From assembly GCF_036182465.1 (NCBI RefSeq), contig NZ_CP108081.1, positions 9,610,001 to 9,674,000 of the forward strand: a stretch of 64,000 nt of DNA, written 5' to 3'. Positions 57,474 to 64,000 of this stretch are shown one piece after another. Source of the stretch: Streptomyces sp. NBC_00258 (lineage in GTDB: Bacteria; Actinomycetota; Actinomycetes; Streptomycetales; Streptomycetaceae). The notes beneath the pieces are model-generated. The model did no database searches. It was not told the origin of the DNA and saw only the letters and a program-made list of their open reading frames with translations. How positions within the stretch are numbered: position 1 is the stretch's first letter; each line of letters begins with the position of its first letter. The position numbers and the translations under genes were made by a program.

Positions 57474-58916
57474 GTGCGTTTCCTCAACGACATCCAGCCC
57501 GCGTACGACCTGACGTACGACGACGTCTTCATGGTGCCGAGCCGTTCCGCGGTCGGTTCGCGGCAGGGCGTCGACCTGGCTTCGCCGGACGGCAGCGGCA
57601 CCACGATTCCGCTGGTCGTCGCCAACATGACGGCCATCGCGGGCCGCCGGATGGCCGAGACACTGGCCCGCCGGGGCGGGCTCGTCGTCATTCCGCAGGA
57701 CATCCCCATCGAGGTAGTCACCGAGGTCGTCTCCTGGGTCAAGAGCCGTCATCTCGTCCTGGACACCCCGATCGTGCTGGCCCCGCACCAGACGGTCGCC
57801 GACGCGCTGTCCCTGCTGCAGAAGCGCGCACACAACGCCGGTGTCGTGGTGGACGACGACGGCAGGCCGGTCGGCGTGGTCACCGACGCCGACCTGAGCG
57901 GCGTCGACCGCTTCACGCAGCTGTCCGAAGTCATGTCCCGGGACCTGCTGCTGCTCGACGCGGACATCGAGCCGGGCGAGGCGTTCAACAGGCTCGACCA
58001 CGCGAACCGCCGGTACGCCCCCGCCGTGGACAAGGACGGCAGGCTCGCCGGCATCCTCACCCGCAAGGGCGCCCTGCGCGCCACGCTCTACACGCCGGCC
58101 ACCGACGCGGACGGCAAGCTGCGCATCGCGGCCGCCGTCGGTATCAACGGCGATGTCGCGGGCAAGGCCAAGCAGCTCCTCGCCGCCGGCGTCGACACGC
58201 TCGTCGTGGACACCGCGCACGGCCACCAGGAGTCGATGATCGCCGCGGTCAAGGCGGTTCGCGGGCTCGACCCCCAGGTGCCGATCGTCGCGGGCAACAT
58301 CGTCGCCGCCGAGGGCGTACGCGACCTCATCGAGGCCGGCGCGGACATCATCAAGGTCGGTGTCGGACCGGGCGCCATGTGCACCACGCGCATGATGACC
58401 GGTGTGGGCCGCCCGCAGTTCTCGGCCGTGCTCGAATGCGCCGCCGAGGCGAAGAAGTTCGGCAAGCACGTGTGGGCCGACGGCGGTGTGCGCCACCCGC
58501 GCGACGTCGCCATGGCGCTGGCCGCGGGCGCGTCGAACGTCATGATCGGTTCCTGGTTCGCCGGTACGTACGAGTCGCCGGGCGACCTCCAGCAGGACGC
58601 CGACGGCCGCCTCTACAAGGAGTCGTTCGGCATGGCGTCCGCCCGCGCGGTGCGCAACCGCACCTCGGAGGAGTCGGCGTACGACCGTGCCCGCAAGGCC
58701 CTGTTCGAGGAGGGCATCTCGACCTCGCGGATGTTCCTCGACCCGTCCCGGCCGGGCGTCGAGGACCTGATCGACTCGATCATCGCGGGCGTCCGCTCCT
58801 CCTGCACCTACGCCGGTGCCAACTCCCTGGAGGAGTTCGCCGAGCGGGCCGTCGTCGGCATCCAGAGCGCGGCGGGTTACGCGGAGGGCCAGCCGCTGCA
58901 CGCCAGCTGGAGCTGA
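57474..58916 (+). CDS. guaB1: GuaB1-family IMP dehydrogenase/GMP reductase
   Basis: A 480-residue TIM-barrel enzyme with two CBS domains inserted at about 95-205. The catalytic loop VGVGPGAMCTTRMMTGVGRP carries the Cys near residue 303. The family differs from true IMP dehydrogenase (guaB2); in mycobacteria GuaB1 has been shown to act as GMP reductase regulated by purine nucleotides. The start is either GTG 57474 (MRFLNDIQPAYDL) or GTG 57465 (adds three residues); the former agrees with relatives. Confidence 0.9.
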   Translation: MRFLNDIQPAYDLTYDDVFMVPSRSAVGSRQGVDLASPDGSGTTIPLVVANMTAIAGRRMAETLARRGGLVVIPQDIPIEVVTEVVSWVKSRHLVLDTPIVLAPHQTVADALSLLQKRAHNAGVVVDDDGRPVGVVTDADLSGVDRFTQLSEVMSRDLLLLDADIEPGEAFNRLDHANRRYAPAVDKDGRLAGILTRKGALRATLYTPATDADGKLRIAAAVGINGDVAGKAKQLLAAGVDTLVVDTAHGHQESMIAAVKAVRGLDPQVPIVAGNIVAAEGVRDLIEAGADIIKVGVGPGAMCTTRMMTGVGRPQFSAVLECAAEAKKFGKHVWADGGVRHPRDVAMALAAGASNVMIGSWFAGTYESPGDLQQDADGRLYKESFGMASARAVRNRTSEESAYDRARKALFEEGISTSRMFLDPSRPGVEDLIDSIIAGVRSSCTYAGANSLEEFAERAVVGIQSAAGYAEGQPLHASWS

Positions 58917-59003
58917 CGCAACTCCCTTCCGCACGGCCCCTGTTGTCCCGCATGCCGGGAAGGCGGGGGCCGTGCCGTTCCCGATGTCGCTAGGGTCGGG
59001 CGG

Positions 59004-59534
59004 ATGAGGATCGACGTCTGCCGCGCCGAGGACATCGCGGCGCTGGAGCGGTTCATGCCCTCGCACAGCGTGGACGGGAGCCACGGGGCGCGGTTCGCGC
59101 GGCAGGAGGCGGGTGACAGCAGCTATCTGATCCCCTGGCTCGACGGCCTGCCCGTCGGTCACGCGGAGGTCCGCTGGACCGGTTGCGAGGCTCCCGAGGT
59201 GCGGGCGGCCCAGCCGGGCTGTCCCGAGCTCAACGGGCTGTTCGTCTGGCCCGCGTCGCTCCGCTCGCGGGGCATCGGAACGGCACTGGTGCGTGCCGCG
59301 GAGGAACGGGCGGTCGCCCGCGGAACCTGGCTCATGGGGCTGGGTGTGGGCGACGACAACCCACAGGCCGCGCGGCTCTACGCACGGCTCGGCTACCGGC
59401 CCACCGTGTCGTACGTCGATCGCTGGGCGTATCTCGACGTGGACTGTGTGCGCCACGTGTGCGCCGACCCCTGTGTCTTCCTGGTCAAGGACTTGACCCT
59501 CCCGTCAAGCTCTCTTGACGTCAAGCCTGCCTGA
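59004..59534 (+). CDS. GNAT-family N-acetyltransferase
   Basis: A 176-residue acyltransferase. Acetyl-CoA motif A is LRSRGIGTALVRAAEERAV near 91-109, and motif B has NPQAARLYARLGYRP near 121-135. The substrate is unknown. The C-terminal codons overlap an array of GTCAAG/CTTGAC half-sites that look like an operator for the next gene, so the protein's last 15 residues may be shaped by DNA function. Confidence 0.85.
   Translation: MRIDVCRAEDIAALERFMPSHSVDGSHGARFARQEAGDSSYLIPWLDGLPVGHAEVRWTGCEAPEVRAAQPGCPELNGLFVWPASLRSRGIGTALVRAAEERAVARGTWLMGLGVGDDNPQAARLYARLGYRPTVSYVDRWAYLDVDCVRHVCADPCVFLVKDLTLPSSSLDVKPA
59483..59525. promoter_or_regulatory. GTCAAG/CTTGAC operator array upstream of an HTH gene
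   Basis: Five half-sites in 43 bases: GTCAAG at 59484, CTTGAC at 59492, GTCAAG at 59504, CTTGAC at 59514 and GTCAAG at 59520. They give the perfect palindromes GGTCAAG-GA-CTTGACC and CTTGACGTCAAG. The array ends 25 bases before the next start. TTGACG (59515) with GATGCT (59538) could be a leaderless promoter whose transcript starts at the ATG. Confidence 0.65.
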
Positions 59535-59549
59535 CGAGATGCTGGGGTC

Positions 59550-59945
59550 ATGACGACACCGCAGAGCATCGAGCCCCAGTACACGCTGCTGACCTCCGTG
59601 GCCCGTCTCGACGAGCTGCGTGTGCGGGAGTCGCTGGCCGGGGCGGGGAGCGACGAGGAGGCCCTCGACCGGGGCGAGCTGCTCGAACTGCTCGCGCTGA
59701 GCGAGGTGGTGGCCCGCAAGGCCGCGTACGGGCGGCAGTTGAGCGTGCGCGCGGCGCGTCGGGCCGGGGCCTCCTGGTCGCAGATCGGAGCGGCCCTGGG
59801 CACCAGCAAGCAGGCCGCCTGGGAGGCCCACAACCGGTGGATCGACGAGCAGGCGGCGGCTCACGGGCGGCCCGGGCAGATGGGCTTCGACGAGGGCGAC
59901 GTGGCCGAGGCACGGGCGATCGCGGGGGAGCCGGACGGGGCCTGA
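59550..59945 (+). CDS. Small HTH DNA-binding protein
   Basis: A 131-residue protein. A helical N-terminal half (residues 1-68) leads to an HTH at about 69-95 (GASWSQIGAALGTSKQAAWE), then an acidic tail. The HTH is alike to that of the minus-strand protein at 46528-47076. It has no known effector domain. It probably binds the GTCAAG array just upstream and so controls itself and perhaps the GNAT gene. Confidence 0.78.
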   Translation: MTTPQSIEPQYTLLTSVARLDELRVRESLAGAGSDEEALDRGELLELLALSEVVARKAAYGRQLSVRAARRAGASWSQIGAALGTSKQAAWEAHNRWIDEQAAAHGRPGQMGFDEGDVAEARAIAGEPDGA

Positions 59946-60088
59946 GTGGGCGGCTCCTGCTCCTGGGGACTGTCCTGCGGGCGGGCGGATGGGCCGTGAG
60001 ACCGGCCGAGGGACGTACCACGCGAGTGGTTCCGGGCCTGCTCTCCGGCCGGGCGGCGGAGCTGTGCGGCGGGCGGAGGGGAAGGTCG

Positions 60089-60166
60089 CGCAACGGTCGA
60101 AAGGCCCCGCGCAACGAACACGCGCCTGCCCGGGATCAACGCAACGATCTTGCGGAGGCGCGCAAG
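60089..60166. promoter_or_regulatory. Phased CGCAA array upstream of the permease gene
   Basis: CGCAAC at 60089, 60110 and 60140 and CGCAAG at 60161, with an opposed TTGCG at 60150-60154, giving spacings of 21, 30 and 21 bases (near whole helical turns). It lies in the 368-base gap between the HTH gene and the permease, which otherwise shows no gene. The permease-linked Lrp protein is a good candidate binder. Confidence 0.5.
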
Positions 60167-60313
60167 GTTGCTGCATTACGGCTGGAAAGGCTGTCCTCGT
60201 AGAGTCGTGCGCTGAACGTAGTGTGGCGGGGACCCCGTGCACGGTGGTCCCCTTCCTTCGGACTGCCGTGGGGCCGCGCCGCCCTGACCGGCAGCGATGA
60301 AGGAGCCAGCCGC

Positions 60314-61780
60314 GTGCTCGACCACGGCGCACCCCCGCAGTCCCGCAGTCACCCCACCCCCGAGCCTCCGGGAGCCGGCGCGCGGCTGATGCGCCGCAAG
60401 CCCGTGGAGAGCCTGGTCGCGGAGGGTGGCCAGGGCGAGGGCGGCAGCCTGCGGCGCTCCCTCGGCCTCTGGCAGCTCACGATGATCAGCATCGGCGCCA
60501 CCCTCGGCACCGGCATCTTCGTGGTGCTCGGCGAGGCCGTCCCCAAGGCGGGCCCGGCCGTCACCGTCTCCTTCGTGATAGCCGGCCTCACGGCGCTCTT
60601 CTCCGCCCTCTCGTACGCCGAGCTGGCGGGCACCATTCCGGTCGCCGGGTCCTCGTACTCGTATGCGTACGCAACCATGGGCGAGCTCATCGCCTGGATC
60701 TGCGGCTGGTGTCTGGTCCTGGAGTACGGCGTCTCCGTCGCGGCCGTCGCCGTCGGCTGGGGCGAGTACCTGAACGAGCTGCTCGACGGCACGATCGGCG
60801 TCACCATTCCGGACGCGCTCTCCGCGCCACCCGGTGACGGCGGCGTCTTCAACCTGCCCGCGCTCATCGTCGTACTGCTCGCCATGGCGTTCCTGCTCGG
60901 CGGCGCCCGTGAGTCCGCACGCGCCAACACCGTCATGGTCGTCGTGAAGATCGCCGCGCTGCTGCTGTTCTGCGCGATCGGCATCCAGGGCTTCCGCTCC
61001 GGCAACTACGAGAACTTCATGCCGCTCGGCATGGCGGGCGTCAGTGCCGCCGGAGCGACCCTCTTCTTCTCCTACATCGGCTTCGACGCGGCCTCCACGG
61101 CGGGCGAGGAGGCCAAGAACGCTCAGCGCGACCTGCCGCGCGCCATCATGCTCTCGCTGATCATCGTGACCGCGCTGTACGTGCTCGTCGCGGCCGTCGC
61201 CGTCGGCGCGAAGCCCTGGCAGGGCTTCACCGACTCGGAGGCCGCGCTCGCCGGGATCATGAAGGACGTCACCGGGGACGCCTTCTGGGGCACGCTGCTC
61301 GCGGCCGGCGCGGTCATCGCCATCGCGAGTGTCGTGCTGACCGTGCTCTACGGGCAGACCCGCATCCTCTTCGCCATGTCCCGCGACGGGCTCGTGCCCA
61401 AGGTCTTCTCGCGCGTCCACGCGAAGACCGGTACGCCCCGCGTCAACACGGTCATCGTGTCCCTGTTCTGCGGTGTCCTCGCCGCCGCGATTCCGCTCGG
61501 GCAACTCGCCGACGCCACCAGCATCGGCACGCTCTTCGCCTTCGCGCTGGTCAATGTGGCCGTTGTGGTGCTGCGGCGTACGAGGCCCGAGATGCCCCGT
61601 ACGTTCCGGGTGCCGCTGTCGCCGGTGATGCCCGCGCTCGGCTTCGCCTTCTGTGTGTGGATGATGGGCAGCCTCGACACCGTGACCTGGGTCGTCTTCG
61701 GGGTCTGGATGGCCGTCGGGCTCGTGTTCTACTTCAGTTACGGCTATCGCCGCTCCCGTCTCGCCACTCCAGAGAAGTGA
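60314..61780 (+). CDS. APC-superfamily amino acid permease (cationic amino acid transporter type)
   Basis: A 488-residue inner-membrane transporter with about 12 helices starting at about 55 (LTMISIGATLGTGIFVVLGE, the conserved substrate-binding first helix). SYAELAGTIPVAGSSYSYAY (about 105) is the second family signature. A polar cytoplasmic N-tail of 45 residues precedes the core. GTG 60314 has AGGAG 9 bases upstream. The frame is open to 60221 without support. The Lrp gene follows 10 bases after the stop. Confidence 0.9.
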   Translation: MLDHGAPPQSRSHPTPEPPGAGARLMRRKPVESLVAEGGQGEGGSLRRSLGLWQLTMISIGATLGTGIFVVLGEAVPKAGPAVTVSFVIAGLTALFSALSYAELAGTIPVAGSSYSYAYATMGELIAWICGWCLVLEYGVSVAAVAVGWGEYLNELLDGTIGVTIPDALSAPPGDGGVFNLPALIVVLLAMAFLLGGARESARANTVMVVVKIAALLLFCAIGIQGFRSGNYENFMPLGMAGVSAAGATLFFSYIGFDAASTAGEEAKNAQRDLPRAIMLSLIIVTALYVLVAAVAVGAKPWQGFTDSEAALAGIMKDVTGDAFWGTLLAAGAVIAIASVVLTVLYGQTRILFAMSRDGLVPKVFSRVHAKTGTPRVNTVIVSLFCGVLAAAIPLGQLADATSIGTLFAFALVNVAVVVLRRTRPEMPRTFRVPLSPVMPALGFAFCVWMMGSLDTVTWVVFGVWMAVGLVFYFSYGYRRSRLATPEK

Positions 61781-61790
61781 TCCACCCGCA

Positions 61791-62243
61791 GTGCTGAACG
61801 ATCTCGACGAACGCATCGTGCACGCCCTCGCCGAGGACGCCCGCCGCTCCTACGCCGACATCGGGCAGGAGGTGGGGCTGTCCGCGCCCGCGGTGAAACG
61901 GCGGGTGGACCGGTTGCGGGCCACCGGGGCGATCACCGGGTTCACCGTTCGGGTCGACCCGGCCGCGCTCGGGTGGGAGACGGAAGGGTTCGTCGAGATC
62001 TACTGCCGGCGGAACACCTCGCCGGAGACGATTCAGCGGGGGCTCGAGCGGTATCAGGAGGTTGTTGCCGCGTCCACCGTGACGGGGGAGGCGGATGCGA
62101 TGGTGCAGGTCTTCGCCTCCGACATGCGGCATTTCGAGCGGGTGCTTGAGCGGATTGCCGGGGAGCCGTTCGTGGAGCGGACGAAGTCCGTGTTGGTGCT
62201 GTCGCCTTTGCTGCGGCGGTTTTCTTCGGGGTCGCCCACGTAG
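61791..62243 (+). CDS. Lrp/AsnC-family transcriptional regulator
   Basis: A 150-residue regulator. N-terminal HTH at about 5-55 (YADIGQEVGLSAPAVKRRVDRLRATGAI), then a RAM effector domain to about 140 which typically binds an amino acid and forms octamers that wrap DNA. The GTG start lies 10 bases after the permease stop, so they form an operon and the regulator likely tunes uptake of the permease's substrate. Confidence 0.9.
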   Translation: MLNDLDERIVHALAEDARRSYADIGQEVGLSAPAVKRRVDRLRATGAITGFTVRVDPAALGWETEGFVEIYCRRNTSPETIQRGLERYQEVVAASTVTGEADAMVQVFASDMRHFERVLERIAGEPFVERTKSVLVLSPLLRRFSSGSPT

Positions 62244-62287
62244 GTGGTTGTCCGGGGTGGGTGGCGGCCGCGGGTTCGTCGTGGCTG

Positions 62288-62409
62288 GTCGCGCAGTTCC
62301 CCGCGCCCCTGAAAGATTGCGCAGTTCCTCGCGCCCCTGAGGGGGCGCCCCCCGGTCCGTGGTCGCGTGCGGGTGGGTGGGGGCTGGGCGCGCAGTTCCT
62401 CGCGCCCCT
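62288..62409 (+). repeat. Triple copy of the interspersed repeat
   Basis: Three copies of the core (GCGCAGTTCCCCGCGCCCCT or the variant with TCCTCGCG) at 62288-62310, 62319-62338 and about 62388-62409, the last with the full G-rich flank GTGCGGGTGGGTGGGGGCT. They lie between convergent Lrp and GntR genes. Confidence 0.8.
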
Positions 62410-62422
62410 GAAGGGGCTGGTC

Positions 62423-63172
62423 TCAGAAGTCGGACTGGCCTGATTGGCGGGCCAGGGCGTTGTTGGCTATGGAGTTGTGGACGCTGAAGGTGATGGCGTC
62501 CGGGCGGTAGCGGTCGTCGGACCATTCGACCGGGCGGCCCTCGCGGGTCGTTGTCACGCGGCGGACGCGCAGGAGAGGGCTGGTGCGGCGGACGTCGAGG
62601 AGTTCGGCGTCCTGGGCGCCGGCCGCCACCGCGTCGATGACGTGCTCGCCGTAGGCGAAGACGAGGCCGGTGTCCTCGTAGAGGCGCTGGGTGACCGAGG
62701 GGCAGTCCGGTTCGACGGCCTCGACGGCGGGGGAGATCCAGGCCGCGTAGACCGTGCGCTCCAGGAGGACCGGGTCGCCGTCCAGGCCGCGTACGCGCAG
62801 GACGTGCAACACCGGGGTGCCCGTGGACAGTTGGAGGCGGACGGAGTCCTCGGGGGTGGCCGGGCGGTACTGCGACGACACCACGTGGCCCGTCGCCTCG
62901 CGGCCCATCGCGCGGGCCCACTGGGCGAAGCTGCGCAGTTCCTCGAAGGACTGGCTGCGGCGGCTCGCGAGGACCACGCGGCGCGCGCCCTGCCGGGAAC
63001 CGATGAGGCCCTCGGCGGTCAGGGCGGCGACGGCCTGGCGGACCGTTCCGCGGGAGACGCCGTAGCGGGCCGCAAGGTCGGTCTCGGCGGGCAGTCGACT
63101 GCCCACGGTGTACTCCTCGAGGTCGATCGCCCGCCTGAGTTCCTCGGCGATCTCCTCGTGTCGCGTCGCCAT
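62423..63172 (-). CDS. GntR-family (HutC subfamily) transcriptional regulator
   Basis: A 249-residue regulator. Winged HTH at about 5-75 (PAETDLAARYGVSRGTVRQAVAAL) and a UTRA ligand-binding domain at about 95-235 (HVLRVRGLDGDPVLLERTVYA), which identifies the HutC subfamily. GGGGGAG precedes the ATG. It is divergent from an ABC substrate-binding protein, which suggests control of that uptake system through the palindrome at 63323-63340. Confidence 0.88.
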   Translation of the reverse strand: MATRHEEIAEELRRAIDLEEYTVGSRLPAETDLAARYGVSRGTVRQAVAALTAEGLIGSRQGARRVVLASRRSQSFEELRSFAQWARAMGREATGHVVSSQYRPATPEDSVRLQLSTGTPVLHVLRVRGLDGDPVLLERTVYAAWISPAVEAVEPDCPSVTQRLYEDTGLVFAYGEHVIDAVAAGAQDAELLDVRRTSPLLRVRRVTTTREGRPVEWSDDRYRPDAITFSVHNSIANNALARQSGQSDF

Positions 63173-63322
63173 GCTCCCCCTCTGTGCGCAGATGAGTACC
63201 CCTTGATCAGCCTAGACGAGGATCGCCGGTGACAGGTGCGTCCGGCGAGTGGCAGGGAAATCAAGGGTCACGGTTTCGACAATGTTTACGAACAGGTCAT
63301 CAATGCCGGGCCTACTTGGGCC

Positions 63323-63340
63323 AACTTGTTCAGACAAGTT
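63323..63340. promoter_or_regulatory. Palindromic operator before the substrate-binding protein gene
   Basis: AACTTGT-TCAG-ACAAGTT: perfect 7-base arms, 55 bases upstream of the GTG start. Size and symmetry suit a GntR-type dimer. Confidence 0.55.
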
Positions 63341-63394
63341 CTGCTGACCAGCTCTGCGTCTCGTGTCACCCCTGCGCGCCCCCTGGAGAAGAAC

Positions 63395-64000
63395 GTGACC
63401 GTGTCCCTGCCCAGAACAGCCGTCTTCGTCGGCGCCGCCGCACTCGCCCTGAGTGCCTGCGGCGCGGCCCCCGACGACGCGTCCACCACCACCGACGGCA
63501 GGAGCGCCGCCACCGCGACCTCCGCCGAGGCCTTCGGCGGCATGGACGCACTGGTGAAGGCGGCCAAGAAGGAGGGCACGCTGCAGGCGATCGCACTGCC
63601 CCGCGACTGGGCCAACTACGGCGCCCTCATCGACGGCTTCAAGAAGAAGTACGGCATCAAGATCGAGGTCGAGAACCCCGACGGCACCAGCCAGGACGAG
63701 ATCAACGCCGTGACGTCGAGGAAGGGACAGGGCCGGGCGCCCGACGTCCTGGACCTGGGCAGTTCGTTCGCGCTCAGCGCCGCCCAGCAGGGACTCCTCG
63801 CGCCCTACAAGGTCGCGGGCTTCGCCGACATCCCCGAGGGGCAGAAGGACGCGCAGGGCCGCTGGTTCAACGACTACGGCGGCTACATCTCCATCGGCTG
63901 CGACGCCAAGCGCGTGAAGACCTGCCCGACCACCTTCGCGGACCTGCTGAAGCCGCAGTACAAGGGGCAGGTGGCGCTCAACGGCAACCCCACCAAGTCC
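63395..64000 (+). CDS. ABC transporter substrate-binding lipoprotein, partial (C-terminus beyond window)
   Basis: The first 202 codons of a periplasmic-binding-type protein. Signal peptide with lipobox LSAC (Cys near residue 22), acidic/Thr/Ser linker, and then a type 2 solute-binding fold (MDALVKAAKKEGTLQAIALP; WANYGALIDGFKKKYGIKIEVE; DVLDLGSS; CDAKRVKTCPTTFADLLKP). This layout matches proteins for iron, polyamine, thiamine or 2-aminoethylphosphonate; the ligand cannot be fixed. GTG 63395 follows GGAGAA. Confidence 0.85.
   Translation, partial: MTVSLPRTAVFVGAAALALSACGAAPDDASTTTDGRSAATATSAEAFGGMDALVKAAKKEGTLQAIALPRDWANYGALIDGFKKKYGIKIEVENPDGTSQDEINAVTSRKGQGRAPDVLDLGSSFALSAAQQGLLAPYKVAGFADIPEGQKDAQGRWFNDYGGYISIGCDAKRVKTCPTTFADLLKPQYKGQVALNGNPTKS

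Overview
The window is high-GC actinobacterial chromosome, almost certainly Streptomyces. GTG and TTG starts are common, third codon positions are nearly all G or C, and gene order follows the conserved Streptomyces core: secDF-apt-relA, hisS, rpsD, alaS-ruvX-mltG-aroE-aroCKB, efp-nusB, bldD, the pyr operon, the actinobacterial integration host factor gene, gmk-rpoZ-coaBC-metK-priA-fmt-rsmB, rpe and guaB1. BldD is nearly identical to the developmental master regulator of Streptomyces as I recall it. There is no phage, transposase, CRISPR array or rRNA, and no canonical tRNA was found.

Layout. 1-4.6 kb: protein export (secD end, secF), purine salvage (apt) and the (p)ppGpp enzyme relA. 4.7-7.0 kb, minus strand: a DUF349 protein and a membrane-anchored cyclophilin. 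7.1-12.5 kb: a metallo-hydrolase, hisS, a VKOR-type membrane oxidoreductase, rarA and rpsD with a long structured leader. 12.6-14.8 kb, minus strand: a STAND ATPase. 14.9-25 kb: two small envelope-type proteins, alaS, ruvX, mltG and the shikimate genes. 25-28.4 kb: a P-loop kinase, a pita-bread-fold protein with altered metal ligands, efp and nusB. 28.6-39.5 kb: bldD, divergent from pyrR-pyrB-pyrC-(PH-like)-carA-carB-pyrD-pyrF, which is the complete route to UMP except pyrE. 39.7-50 kb: nucleoid protein, gmk, rpoZ, coaBC, metK, priA, a small HTH regulator, fmt and rsmB. 50-64 kb is more accessory: a broken DUF488 gene, RidA with a WYL regulator, an MMPL transporter, rpe, a SorC regulator, a secreted RNase with its barstar, guaB1, a GNAT enzyme, a second HTH regulator, a permease with an Lrp regulator, and a GntR regulator divergent from an ABC substrate-binding lipoprotein cut by the window end.

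The most unusual signal is non-coding. Between metK and priA (about 44034-44161) lies a circularly permuted tRNA-like fold. A perfect T arm comes first, then an acceptor-like helix closed by a small loop, then a perfect D arm, all carried on a long stem formed by the flanks. This is the architecture expected of a tRNA-mimicking bacterial Y RNA (YrlA type). Other signals are a PyrR-binding hairpin that captures the pyrR ribosome-binding site, two BldD boxes at the bldD promoter, GTCAAG/CTTGAC operator arrays upstream of both small HTH regulator genes, and a phased CGCAA array upstream of the permease-Lrp pair.
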